DNA from: Clostridia bacterium
GTDB taxonomy: Bacteria > Bacillota > Clostridia > Caldicoprobacterales > Caldicoprobacteraceae
Assembly: GCA_017577715.1 (NCBI GenBank)
Contig: PKRC01000008.1
Span: 6,490-70,489, forward strand
Direction of reading: 5' to 3'
DNA length: 64,000 nt
A program made the position numbers and the translations under genes. The notes below the pieces were generated by a model. It searched no databases. It was not told where the DNA came from and saw nothing but the letters and a program-made list of their open reading frames with translations. Shown here piece by piece: positions 34,133 to 43,299 of this stretch (position 1 is the first letter of the stretch; each line of letters begins with the position of its first letter).

Positions 34133-35023
34133 CTAAAATACGATGTCTTTCATCTCCAATACGGCCACACCCATAACTGTATCGGCACCGCCGTAATACA
34201 CATAAATGGTATCGTCCTTCACGGCATTGCCGCAGCTGAACACCACATTGGGGACATAGCCGTTTCTTTCCCACTCAAGCTCCGGCTCCAAAATTGGTTC
34301 CTTCTGCCGTGCGAGCACCTTTGTTGGATCGGATAGATCGAGAAGGGCTGCTCCCAACCTGTATACGCTGTTCTCATCGGCTGCATGGTAAATCAACAAC
34401 CAGCCATCCTTTACCTTTACAGGCGGCCCTGCAATGCCCACCTTAACGCTGTCCCAGTTCCCGGGAATGGGCTTCATTATGGGCGTATGGCCGTACCAGG
34501 TCTGCAGGTCATCCGAAAAGGCTATCCAGATATCCGGATATCTCCTGTGCAGCATGACGAACCTACCATCGATCTTTTCGGGGAACAGCGATGCATCCTT
34601 GTTGGTTTCATCCAGAACTATCCCTTTTTTCTCCCACTTTATAAGATTTGTGGATGTTGCCAGGCAAATTCTAAAATCCCCTTCATACCTCCCACCATAG
34701 GCAATATACATCATATAATAAATCCCATCAATCTTTACTATCCGCGGGTCTTCTACTCCTCTCAGCTCCTGTTCTGTATCATTGGTCATTATGGGCTTAT
34801 CCAGCCTCATAAAGTTGATCCCATCGTAGCTAACGGCGTATCCTAATCTGGAAACGTACTCCCCGTATCTGGGATGAGGACCTATGTTGCTGGCCCTGTA
34901 AATCAAGTGAAACAACCCATTGTCATAGATTGCGGCGGCGTTAAAAACGGCTGCCCTCTCCCACTCGTTTTCCGCCTTTGGCAGCAATATGGGGTCTTGG
35001 GACAATCTCCTAAGCCTTATCAC
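34133..35023 (-). CDS. GH130 glycoside phosphorylase (beta-mannoside type)
   Basis: GH130 enzymes split beta-mannosides with phosphate to give mannose 1-phosphate. 296 residues, five-bladed propeller. Family segments visible: NAAAIYDNGLFHLIYRA near the N-terminus, the catalytic-Asp region RGVEDPRIV (about 88-96), YAAYGG-like IAYGGRY, and YVPNVVFSCG near the C-terminus. The exact linkage (beta-1,2 or beta-1,4) is not readable. GTG start with AAAGGAG 11 bases upstream. It lies in an ABC-transporter operon resembling the Thermotoga mannoside locus, so the product would feed intracellular sugar phosphate. Confidence 0.9.
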   Translation of the reverse strand: MIRLRRLSQDPILLPKAENEWERAAVFNAAAIYDNGLFHLIYRASNIGPHPRYGEYVSRLGYAVSYDGINFMRLDKPIMTNDTEQELRGVEDPRIVKIDGIYYMMYIAYGGRYEGDFRICLATSTNLIKWEKKGIVLDETNKDASLFPEKIDGRFVMLHRRYPDIWIAFSDDLQTWYGHTPIMKPIPGNWDSVKVGIAGPPVKVKDGWLLIYHAADENSVYRLGAALLDLSDPTKVLARQKEPILEPELEWERNGYVPNVVFSCGNAVKDDTIYVYYGGADTVMGVAVLEMKDIVF

Positions 35024-35098
35024 CTAACCATGCACTCCTTTTATTATAATTTATTTTATCATCATAGCTGCTCAATTGCCACATGTCTTTTTCCTTTT

Positions 35099-35284
35099 CT
35101 ACTCCCTGCTTCTCCTTTTGTGCTTTTGATTATATAGAAATATCAACAGCATTGTAAAGATGGAAACAGCCAGGGATATCATTACCAGCACCAGCTCTAC
35201 GCCCTCTGTCCTAAAAAATATCAACCATATGCCTGCCAGTACCATCACCAATATGGAGAAAAACAGGAAAATTCCTACTTTCAT
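35099..35284 (-). CDS. small two-helix membrane protein coupled to the transporter
   Basis: 61 residues: two hydrophobic helices (about 3-22 and 27-48) and a basic tail (NQKHKRRSRE). The ATG overlaps the stop of the ATPase gene in an ATGA arrangement, so it is translated by coupling. I know no family for it. The membrane topology with a positive C-terminus suggests both ends in the cytoplasm. It may be an accessory subunit of the transporter or an unrelated small protein. Confidence 0.7.
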   Translation of the reverse strand: MKVGIFLFFSILVMVLAGIWLIFFRTEGVELVLVMISLAVSIFTMLLIFLYNQKHKRRSRE

Positions 35285-36276
35285 ATATCCACATCCTTGT
35301 TGACCAAAAGATGGCATGCTACCCAGTGATTATCCTCCACGGCCTCAAGGCATGGGTTTTGCTCCATACACCTTTCAACGTAATAATTGCATGCGTGGAC
35401 AAAGGGACATCCCTTGCTTTGGGGCGTCCGTTCGGGAACCTCATAGGACCTCAGCTGTTCCACAACCCTGTTCCTGGCTATTTGCGGATCGGCTATTGGG
35501 CTGCTGCTTATCAGCACTTTGGTATAGGGATGAAGGGGATTGTCAAAGACTTTTGCGCCTTCACCCATCTCAACTATTTTACCCCCGTAAATGATGGCCA
35601 CCTCTCCCTTTTCATAGGTAAAATATTTTGCCGCCCCAATATCATGCAGTACCAATACAACGGCTATGTTATACAGGTCATTCAGGTCCTTGAAGAGCTT
35701 GATTATCGCTGCTCTTAGGGACATATCAATCATGCTGATGGGTTCATCGGCGATTATCACCCGAGGATCTGTAGTTAAAGCCCTTGCAATGGCAAGCCTT
35801 TGACGCCCGCCCCCCGATAGATGGTGTGGATATTTGTTGAAAAAATATTCGGCTGGAGTCAGCCCTACCTTTTCCATCAACTCCTTTACCTTTTGGCGAA
35901 GCTCTTTACCCTTGATTTTCTGGGCATTTTTCAGGGGATCGGCAACCGTCCTGAATATGGTTTTAGCCGGGTGCAGGGAGCTATATGGGTCCTGATGGAC
36001 GTACTGCACTTTGCCTCTAAGCAGCTTCTTCTCACCCTTGTTCATACTGCTTATGTTTTCGCCAAACCACAGGACCTTGCCCTGGGAAGGCGACTCCAGA
36101 GCAGCCATGATGCGCGCCAGAGTAGTCTTGCCCATCCCGCTTTCTCCCACGATGACCAGCCTATCCCCTTCGGAAACCTCCAGATCTATATCGTCCAGAA
36201 CAAGTTTGTGATGCTTTTTGAAATACCCTCGTGAAAACACCTTGCTGACATGGGACACTTTTATTACCTGTTGCAT
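35281..36276 (-). CDS. Opp/Dpp-type ABC transporter ATPase (second, OppF-like)
   Basis: 331 residues. Walker A GESGMGKTT, signature LSGGGRQR (one Gly more than the standard LSGGQ-Q), Walker B VIIADEP, and switch His in LVLHD are visible. The C-terminal oligopeptide-transporter domain carries a Cys set (CPF...CNYYVERC...NPC) as in OppF. It works with the other ATPase and two permeases to import solute. ATG at 36276 lies two bases after the upstream stop with GGGAGG 9 bases before it. Confidence 0.93.
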   Translation of the reverse strand: MQQVIKVSHVSKVFSRGYFKKHHKLVLDDIDLEVSEGDRLVIVGESGMGKTTLARIMAALESPSQGKVLWFGENISSMNKGEKKLLRGKVQYVHQDPYSSLHPAKTIFRTVADPLKNAQKIKGKELRQKVKELMEKVGLTPAEYFFNKYPHHLSGGGRQRLAIARALTTDPRVIIADEPISMIDMSLRAAIIKLFKDLNDLYNIAVVLVLHDIGAAKYFTYEKGEVAIIYGGKIVEMGEGAKVFDNPLHPYTKVLISSSPIADPQIARNRVVEQLRSYEVPERTPQSKGCPFVHACNYYVERCMEQNPCLEAVEDNHWVACHLLVNKDVDI

Positions 36277-36278
36277 CT

Positions 36279-37262
36279 TCATCTTCCTCCCTGGCCATAC
36301 AGATGGCACGCCACCTGCGCACCATCTTCCAATGTGAGTAAAGGTGGCTTTTCTTTCTTGCATATTTCCATGACATGTTCACACCTTGGATGGAATCTAC
36401 ATCCCGAAGGGGGGGTTAGCAGGCTTGGCGGGTCTCCCGGTATGGGCTTGATTTTGGACATATCGGCATTTATGGCCATGATGGAACTCATCAACCCTTT
36501 TGTATACGGATGTAGCGGATTTTTGAAAATCTCAAATACCGAATTATATTCCACTATATTACCGGCATAGATGACGGCTATCTTATCGGCCAGCTCTGCT
36601 GCCACAGCTATATCATGGGTGACAAATATGAGGGTTATATTAAGGCTTTTCTTCAATTCCTTCAAAAGCTGAATGATATAGGATTGTGTTAGGACATCCA
36701 GGGCAGAGGTTGGCTCATCGAGTATTAAAACCTCAGGTTCCAACAAGAGGGCCAAAGCTATTAAAACCCTTTGCTTCATTCCACCCGAAAGCTGCAAGGG
36801 ATAAGCATACAGCACCGCCTCTGGATTTAACCTAACCATCTTTAATTTTTCGGAAGCATGTTGAATCAATTCCTGACGGCTCCAATTTATTCCATGGGCC
36901 TCCACTGTATCCTTAAAATGGTCAATCACCCTCATGGTAGGATTCAAGGATTGCTGAGCCGCTTGAGGCACTAGCGCTATTTGCTTCCACTTTATCTTCC
37001 TCAACTCTTCCTTGTTTAAAGCCAGCAAATCCTTTTGACGGTATAACACCCTTCCTTCTAAAAGCCTTCCGTTTAGAGGAAGCGTTCTGGTCATGGCCTC
37101 TATGATGGTGCTCTTTCCCGAAGCGCTTTCTCCCACGATGGCGGTTACCGAATTCTCTTCAACGTCAAAGGAAATACCGTCTGCGGCTTTAATGGTCCCC
37201 TCCCTTACGAGATATACCGCTTTCAGATTTTCCACCTTTATTATCAAACCCAATTTATTCAT
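36279..37262 (-). CDS. Opp/Dpp-type ABC transporter ATPase (first, OppD-like)
   Basis: 327 residues. Walker A GESASGKST, signature LSGGMKQR, Walker B VLILDEP and switch His FVTHD are all canonical. The C-terminal domain has the Cys-containing CRFHPRCEHVMEICKKEKP found in OppD/OppF and thought to bind an Fe-S cluster in some. The ATG at 37262 overlaps the permease stop by 8 bases, but AGGGGG is only one base away; a TTG at 37253 with spacing 10 is an alternative start. Confidence 0.93.
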   Translation of the reverse strand: MNKLGLIIKVENLKAVYLVREGTIKAADGISFDVEENSVTAIVGESASGKSTIIEAMTRTLPLNGRLLEGRVLYRQKDLLALNKEELRKIKWKQIALVPQAAQQSLNPTMRVIDHFKDTVEAHGINWSRQELIQHASEKLKMVRLNPEAVLYAYPLQLSGGMKQRVLIALALLLEPEVLILDEPTSALDVLTQSYIIQLLKELKKSLNITLIFVTHDIAVAAELADKIAVIYAGNIVEYNSVFEIFKNPLHPYTKGLMSSIMAINADMSKIKPIPGDPPSLLTPPSGCRFHPRCEHVMEICKKEKPPLLTLEDGAQVACHLYGQGGR

Positions 37263-38136
37263 TCCCCCTAAGTCGCGGATTGAAGACCTCTTCGATCCCC
37301 TGCGACAACAATACCCCACCGTAAATTAGCAGCACTATGTTCAGCACCACAAAAAACACATAGTGAAAGCCTTTTGCCGTATAAAGCGCCCCCGCCTGGT
37401 ACAGCGCGTAATTCAGCATTATGCCCCAGTGGGTGGGGTCAAACTTGGCTAACCCTAAAAACATAAGCCCTACCGAAAATTCCATAGCCCCTTTTATTTG
37501 CATGACGAAATTTATGAAAATATAGGGGATCAGAAGCTTTGTGATATCGCTAAATAAAATGTAGCTCAAAGGCATGTTGAGCATTCTGGATGCCTCGATA
37601 AACTCCTTATTTTTAATGGATAATACTTGAGCAGATATCTGCTTGGCCAACGGCGCCCACAGCCAAATGGCCACCAGCAGCGCTATTTCAAATAGATTGA
37701 GATCTTTATCCATGAATATGGCAGCCAGAATGAGCAGCGCTGGAAATGAAGGAATTACCAAAAAGACCATGATGATGGTATCGATTATTTTTCCGGCAAT
37801 GCCCTCCAGATATCCCCTTGCCACCCCCACAACGGCACCTATCAGTACCGCCAGAAGGCTTGCCAACATGGTAAGGGAAATGACCGCTCTGGAGCCGTGG
37901 ACAATTTGTTGGAAGATATCCACCCCGAAATAGTCGGTTCCGAAAGGGTGCTTGAGCGAGGGTTTTTGATACCTCTCGGCAAAATTGGAGTTCATGTCCA
38001 AAGGCACCACAGCAGCGCCCACCGTTGCCATGAATATATAGATCAACAATATAATCAAACCAATTAGTGACTTCTTGTTTTTTAATAAGGGTTGAATATA
38101 ATCAAAATAAAAATTTACCATGCTTTCATTTATCAT
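37255..38136 (-). CDS. ABC transporter permease (OppC/DppC-like)
   Basis: 293 residues with an N-terminal helix (about 20-45), a periplasmic-side loop (HPFGTDYFGVD, typical of OppC), and five helices of the BPD_transp_1 domain. The coupling loop EASRMLNMPLSYILFSDI contacts the ATPases. Overlaps the upstream permease by ATGA; GAGGGTGA is the ribosome binding site. Part of the presumed mannoside importer. Confidence 0.95.
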   Translation of the reverse strand: MINESMVNFYFDYIQPLLKNKKSLIGLIILLIYIFMATVGAAVVPLDMNSNFAERYQKPSLKHPFGTDYFGVDIFQQIVHGSRAVISLTMLASLLAVLIGAVVGVARGYLEGIAGKIIDTIIMVFLVIPSFPALLILAAIFMDKDLNLFEIALLVAIWLWAPLAKQISAQVLSIKNKEFIEASRMLNMPLSYILFSDITKLLIPYIFINFVMQIKGAMEFSVGLMFLGLAKFDPTHWGIMLNYALYQAGALYTAKGFHYVFFVVLNIVLLIYGGVLLSQGIEEVFNPRLRGNE

Positions 38137-39119
38137 TTTAATTTCACCCTCGGATCAATTAATGCATAGACAAAATCAGCAATGAAAGTGGCCGCTATTA
38201 CCCCTATTACGATTAAAGTAAACAAACCGGTCAGCAACCCAAAATCCCTAGCGGCAATGGCTTTTGAAAAATAAAAACCTATACCCGGATAATTAAAAAT
38301 GGACTCGACCAGGGTGTGCCCTCCCAGCATATAGCCGACACCGATTGCCAGGCTTGCCACCAACGGCAATACGGCGTTGTTGCGAATGTACTTCCTTGCG
38401 ATTACCGAGTCCCTCAAACCCCTTATCTCGGCAAACCTTATGAAATCCTCTTCCATTATCTGGGACGTATTGCCCCGCATGGCCAGGGTCCACGAAGCTA
38501 TTTGAGGGATAGCAGTAGCTAGCATGGGCCCTAAAGCATGCAGAAATATTTTAGAAATAAATTTAAATGAAAAAGAGGGCTCTACATCAACGGGATAAGC
38601 CCCTCCCAAGGGCAATACCTTTAGCGATACCGAAAAGGCGAACAAGATCAAAACCGCCAATATGAAGGGAGGAACAGCCTGTATGATGCTTGAAAGGGTA
38701 GAAATAATCCATTCTATTACGGTACCTCTTTTCTGAGCTGCAAAGGCTCCTAAAAATATTCCCACTATGAAGCTAAAAAAGGTAGCAAGGGAAATGACAA
38801 AAATGGTCCACGGCAGCGACCTAGAGATGATCTCGTTCACGCTGGTATTGTAAAATGCGGAATACCCAAAGTTGCCTTTAAAGAGGTTCGACATAAACTT
38901 GCCATATCTCGTCAACAGAGATTCATTGGGATCTATCCCCATTATGTTTCGCGCTATTTCCAACGCCCGATCGAGAGGGACATTTCTCTGCTGGGCAATA
39001 GAAACAGCAAGGCCATAAGCGGGATCGCCTGGCATGTTGTTGACCAGGACAAATATCCCGCTCACGGCTACCACAAATACCACTAAAAGATATAGCACCC
39101 TGCTTATAAAGTAATTCAT
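38133..39119 (-). CDS. ABC transporter permease (OppB/DppB-like)
   Basis: 328 residues with six helices: N-terminal MNYFISRVLYLLVVFVV, then a long extracytoplasmic loop with NMPGDPAY, then the BPD_transp_1 core. The coupling loop FAEIRGLRDSVIARKYIRN is the ATPase contact. GGAGG precedes the ATG. Between the binding-protein gene (26 bases upstream) and the OppC-like gene. Confidence 0.95.
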   Translation of the reverse strand: MNYFISRVLYLLVVFVVAVSGIFVLVNNMPGDPAYGLAVSIAQQRNVPLDRALEIARNIMGIDPNESLLTRYGKFMSNLFKGNFGYSAFYNTSVNEIISRSLPWTIFVISLATFFSFIVGIFLGAFAAQKRGTVIEWIISTLSSIIQAVPPFILAVLILFAFSVSLKVLPLGGAYPVDVEPSFSFKFISKIFLHALGPMLATAIPQIASWTLAMRGNTSQIMEEDFIRFAEIRGLRDSVIARKYIRNNAVLPLVASLAIGVGYMLGGHTLVESIFNYPGIGFYFSKAIAARDFGLLTGLFTLIVIGVIAATFIADFVYALIDPRVKLK

Positions 39120-39144
39120 AGATGTACCTCCGCACCTACTTTAT

Positions 39145-41031
39145 CTACCTTGCCACCGGAGATAATTGTCCTGTACCAATAAGCAAATTGTACACTCGTT
39201 CGATTCCACCCGGTGCCAAAGTCCATATGGGATCATCTTTTGCGGGCCATCCTTCAACCTTGTACCCGTCACTATAGTAGATTGGCAATACCTTTTCGTA
39301 CAGGGATATGACCGGCAAATACTCGTTGGTGATATAAGCCAATTGCTGTATTAGCTCTCTGGCTTTCTCCTTATCATCCTGCACGACCTTCTGCAACTCA
39401 AGCGCCAAATCGTAAGGCGAAAGCTCTCCCCATGGAGTTGTATACTTTTCCTTTGCCGGGAAGGAGGTAATTTTGAAGAGATCTCCTTCGTACAGCCTCT
39501 GATATCCCGTGAGAGGATGAGGATAACCTTGCCATGTAGCACCAAATTCAATGGCCACATCGTAATCTCCGCTCTGCATGACCTGATCCCTCATGCCCTC
39601 AGGGATTATCTGCATCTCCACCTTAAATCCGAAGCTGTTGAGCTGCTGCACTACTTCCCTGGCCGCTAGTACCCAGTCGCTATGAGGACCGTATACCGAC
39701 AGGGTAAATTGTACCGGCTGACCATTGGGGGTTTTCCAGGTATCCCCATCTTTCTTATAGCCTGCATCCGTCAGTATCTTCTCTGCAGCTGCAGAATCAT
39801 TGGTATACTTGGTCATCTTCTGGATAGTATCCTGATCCAGCCACTCCTGCTCCATGCTCTTTAATATGCCATGGCTGTATTCTCCATAACTGTTGGCCTG
39901 CCATACCGATACATCCCTAACTTTATCTTTTTCCAAAATATGAGCAATAGCTTTCCTCAAATTTATGTCTTTAAACAGCGGTCTGTTAAAGTTGAATACC
40001 AGCGCTATATCTGAAAGGTCGGATACGGTGAGCACCTGCAAGTTGGGATTTAGAGTAGAAAGCTGTTCAACTACGTCCTTAGGCATGCTTGGATGTGCTG
40101 CATCAACTTCGTTAGAAATGAGAGCAGCCCATACAAATTCATTGGAAGACCATTTCTTAAATATGATCTTGTTAATCTTCATTTGCGAATAGGTCCAATG
40201 ATATTTATTTGCTTCCAGCGCCATTTCAGATTGAGTCACTCTCACCGGTTCAAAAGCGCCCACAACCGGTATTTTACCTAGCGTCTCAAAAGGCGCAAAA
40301 GCATTTATCTGTTCTCTAAGTTGCTGGGCTTTCTCGTCGTACTCAGATTTCTTATCTTCGGGTACCGTCTGGCCTTCAATTTCCATATAGTAGATTTCCT
40401 TGCCCAATTGTGCTACTTCCGCAGCCGCATCAGCAAAGTCCTTATACACATGCGAAGGCGTGAGTGTTGCCATGGCTCCGTCGGTTAACAATGTGTGAAG
40501 GAAAGAAGTGTTGGTAAGAGTGAAAACGACGGTATGGTCATCAGTGGCTTCTACTTTTTCAATCTCGTAAGGCCATTGCCACATAGCCTGTATAAAATTT
40601 ATGGTGGTTACGACATCTTTGGATGTAAAAGGTTCTCCGTCGCTGAACTTAACATCACTTCTCAGCTTTATGGTTACCTTGTTGCCATCAACCTCCCAGC
40701 TTTCAGCAAGGCGCGGTATATACTCTCCTGTTTTGGGAATGTAATATGCGAAAGGCTCATAAGCAAACCACCATGCACCGCCTATTCCACCCGCGCCAAA
40801 CGGGTTACCATGAAATGGATAGGGCCAATCTGTTGCAAGCCTTATTTCTCCTGCTTGTTTTGCTTCGGATGTATCTCCTTGCTTGTCATCTCCAGAAGTG
40901 CCCTGTTCGGTTTGCTGGGAAACGTTTTGACTGGGCTGACTTTCAGTAGGTTCCTCCTTTCCACACCCAACTAAAATACTGGCCATAAACAAAGCAAGCG
41001 TGAGCAATGCAACCCACTTTTTGAGTGCCAT
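39145..41031 (-). CDS. family-5 solute-binding lipoprotein
   Basis: 628 residues with a type II signal peptide: basic MALKK, a hydrophobic stretch and lipobox LVGC (about 20-23), so the protein is anchored on the outer face after Lgt action. A low-complexity linker (Gln/Ser/Thr/Glu) reaches about residue 60, followed by the SBP_bac_5 fold (DVKFSDGEPFTSKDVV near 130). Family-5 proteins bind peptides or, in thermophiles, oligosaccharides; the GH130 neighbour favours mannosides. It is the first structural gene after the LacI regulator. Confidence 0.93.
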   Translation of the reverse strand: MALKKWVALLTLALFMASILVGCGKEEPTESQPSQNVSQQTEQGTSGDDKQGDTSEAKQAGEIRLATDWPYPFHGNPFGAGGIGGAWWFAYEPFAYYIPKTGEYIPRLAESWEVDGNKVTIKLRSDVKFSDGEPFTSKDVVTTINFIQAMWQWPYEIEKVEATDDHTVVFTLTNTSFLHTLLTDGAMATLTPSHVYKDFADAAAEVAQLGKEIYYMEIEGQTVPEDKKSEYDEKAQQLREQINAFAPFETLGKIPVVGAFEPVRVTQSEMALEANKYHWTYSQMKINKIIFKKWSSNEFVWAALISNEVDAAHPSMPKDVVEQLSTLNPNLQVLTVSDLSDIALVFNFNRPLFKDINLRKAIAHILEKDKVRDVSVWQANSYGEYSHGILKSMEQEWLDQDTIQKMTKYTNDSAAAEKILTDAGYKKDGDTWKTPNGQPVQFTLSVYGPHSDWVLAAREVVQQLNSFGFKVEMQIIPEGMRDQVMQSGDYDVAIEFGATWQGYPHPLTGYQRLYEGDLFKITSFPAKEKYTTPWGELSPYDLALELQKVVQDDKEKARELIQQLAYITNEYLPVISLYEKVLPIYYSDGYKVEGWPAKDDPIWTLAPGGIERVYNLLIGTGQLSPVAR

Positions 41032-41199
41032 TAAATACTCCCTCCACTCTAATTTTAATTATTTTTTGATATGCAAACGGCAGAACTCCCCCCGCTTATA
41101 GACATATAAAGCCATATCAGAATTGCAAAACAAAAGCGGGAGAAAATCTGCGCGATATCCCAAGTGGGTACAGGTTATAAAATGCGATTACTCCAAGAG

Positions 41200-42240
41200 T
41201 TAACCAAATATTTCCTTGACCGATTCCCTTTCTATGAGAGTTACTTCCATACATATGTGTTTATGATAGTTTTCGGGTTGCTGTATAATTTGCAAAAGCC
41301 TGTCCACAGCTTGAACTCCCATAAGTTCTTTATTCACTCGAATGGTAGTTAAGCGGGGCCTTATGATATTGCATAAGTCGATATCATCAAAGCCGATTAT
41401 GGAGATGTCATCCGGTACCTTGATGTTTAATGCATTTAATGCATTGTACAGCGCTATAGCCGCATTATCATTGGAACATACCCAGGCGGTGGGCAATTTT
41501 TTTAATCCAACAATAATCTCCGTCAGTTTTTCATAATTTTTAGATAAAATATGCTGCTCCACTTCCTCCAATATACAATATTCATAGTCAACTTTTAGGC
41601 CAGCTCTTCTCATCCCCTCATTGAAACCCAGCCATCTCTCTTTAAAGCTCAAAGAAAAATCTATTTCACCAAAAAAGCCTATTTGCTTATGGCCCTTTTT
41701 TATGAGGTATTGCACTGCTCTGTAAGTACCCACCATGTTCTGGGTCAAAATAGCATCGGTATTAACGGTGAACGAGGCATGATCAACAAGCACGGTAGGT
41801 ATTCCATACTCCAAAATCTCCATGAGATGTTCATCTTTAATAGTGCCTACAATTAAGATCCCCGCCACCCTTTTACCTTTTACGTTTACGGGGATTTCAA
41901 AATTATTGGGATTAATAAAACTCACCACGATATCATAGTCATATCTTTTGGCCTCATTTTCTATCCCTAAAATTACCTTTGTATAAAAATATGTATCACG
42001 AAAATTGCGTTCTTCAATTAACAGGCAAATGCTTTTAAAAGGGCTTTTGGGTGTGAAATTCGGGTTTTCATCAAAATACCCTAGTTCAGTGGCGGTCTTC
42101 AAAATTATCCTTCTTGTCTCCTCGCTTATACCCTCCTTGTTATTTAAGGCTAAGGACACGGCATTCACCGATAAATTCAGCTTTTCGGCTATATCCCTCA
42201 TGGTGATTCTTTTTCTTCTCGTCGTAGACAACTCCAACAC
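41200..42240 (-). CDS. LacI-family transcriptional regulator
   Basis: About 343-346 residues: N-terminal LacI HTH (ITMRDIAEKLNLSVNAVSLAL, about 12-32) with hinge, then a periplasmic-binding-like effector domain ending in FGFDDIDLC-type (GFDDIDLCNIIRPRLTTIRV). It most likely represses the sugar-transport operon that begins 168 bases downstream. Start codons compete: GTG at 42240 or TTG at 42231 (GAGGTG, spacing 6). A 25-base palindrome 38 bases upstream is a candidate operator for autoregulation. Confidence 0.92.
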   Translation of the reverse strand: MLELSTTRRKRITMRDIAEKLNLSVNAVSLALNNKEGISEETRRIILKTATELGYFDENPNFTPKSPFKSICLLIEERNFRDTYFYTKVILGIENEAKRYDYDIVVSFINPNNFEIPVNVKGKRVAGILIVGTIKDEHLMEILEYGIPTVLVDHASFTVNTDAILTQNMVGTYRAVQYLIKKGHKQIGFFGEIDFSLSFKERWLGFNEGMRRAGLKVDYEYCILEEVEQHILSKNYEKLTEIIVGLKKLPTAWVCSNDNAAIALYNALNALNIKVPDDISIIGFDDIDLCNIIRPRLTTIRVNKELMGVQAVDRLLQIIQQPENYHKHICMEVTLIERESVKEIFG

Positions 42241-42277
42241 CTCATGCCATTGTCTCAGTAAATATTATAGAGCAACT

Positions 42278-42302
42278 TATTTTAAATGTCAAGTTTAAAA
42301 TA
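42278..42302. promoter_or_regulatory. palindrome upstream of the LacI gene, candidate operator
   Basis: TATTTTAAA and TTTAAAATA (9-bp arms) around a 7-base spacer. AT-rich with no G/C in the arms, so it is weaker than a typical GC-centred LacI operator. Confidence 0.45.
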
Positions 42303-42429
42303 GCTTGAATCACTTAATAAATCACTTGAATTATATCCTTTATTAACTTTACAAACAATCTAGAAACAATCATAATAAGGAATTGTAGCGATGACCCTCG
42401 ACATCATTATTTAAATAAAAAATAAATTT

Positions 42430-42454
42430 GAGGGGGGGAAACATTACCCCCCTC
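42430..42454 (-). terminator. terminator of the mgtC-like gene
   Basis: GAGGGGGG/CCCCCCTC stem; on the minus strand followed by AAATTTATTTTTTATTT. Confidence 0.8.
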
Positions 42455-42482
42455 GCGTTCACATCTATCACGGTCGCTCCTT

Positions 42483-43142
42483 TTAATCCTCATCAGTGTA
42501 AATCTCAACCCCTTTTATGGCTTTTAGCTCCTTTATCAACTTCTCCCGCTTCATACCCCGGGGGAGCATTACATAAAATCTGGTTTGAACCCACTGCTCG
42601 TCGGTGGGAACCATCTTTATGTCCCTTATCTGGACGTTCAAACGCCCCATGCACTCGGTCACTTTGGCTATTTGACCTGGTACATTCTGTATATCCAGCT
42701 CAATCTCTTCTATTTTGGACTTACTTATAATCAATCGTTCCATCCTCTTGAGCAATATCAACGTTATATAGGCGAGCAGCGCTGCAACCACCGCCACGCT
42801 ATACAGTCCGGCCCCAATGGCCAAGCCGATACAGGCTACCACCCACAGGCTGGCAGCAGTTGTCAGGCCGCGCACCCTGGCCTTATCCTTAAGGATGGTA
42901 CCGGCTCCCAGAAAGCCGATGCCGCTTATGACCTGGGCGCCCAAACGGGCCGGGTCCAAGTTAACTACATCGCTATACAACCCGAACAGGTGCATAGAGG
43001 TGACCATTACCAGCGTGGAGCCCATGCATACCAACGTATGGGTCCGAAATCCTGCTGGCCGGTTTGTAATCTCCCGTTCTAGACCCACGAGGCCGCCCAG
43101 CAACATGGCCAACACCAGCTTGAAGATATCCTCCAAAAACAT
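42483..43142 (-). CDS. MgtC/SapB family membrane protein with C-terminal ACT-like domain
   Basis: 219 residues: five hydrophobic helices with the MgtC signature (GGLVGLEREI near 15-24, FRTHTLVCMGS, GIGFLGAGTI), then a soluble C-terminal ACT-like domain (about 150-219). The family is linked to Mg2+ limitation and acid or virulence survival, and in some bacteria to inhibition of ATP synthase or transport. ATG at 43142 with GAGGTG upstream. Single gene with its own terminator. Confidence 0.9.
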   Translation of the reverse strand: MFLEDIFKLVLAMLLGGLVGLEREITNRPAGFRTHTLVCMGSTLVMVTSMHLFGLYSDVVNLDPARLGAQVISGIGFLGAGTILKDKARVRGLTTAASLWVVACIGLAIGAGLYSVAVVAALLAYITLILLKRMERLIISKSKIEEIELDIQNVPGQIAKVTECMGRLNVQIRDIKMVPTDEQWVQTRFYVMLPRGMKREKLIKELKAIKGVEIYTDED

Positions 43143-43271
43143 AACTTCTTCACACCTCGCCATACAAACCAGTGGACTTATACAACTGCACGGGCGGGTT
43201 ATATTTACAGCCCACCCTTAAAAGGTTGCCTTCCCACGCTAATAAGCGGCATCTAAAAATTTAAAACAGCA

Positions 43272-43299
43272 AAAAAGCCTGGATTACATATGGCTTTTT
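43272..43299 (-). terminator. terminator of the alpha/beta hydrolase gene
   Basis: AAAAAGCC/GGCTTTTT arms enclose the end of the coding region and its TAA; on the minus strand six T follow. Confidence 0.7.
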
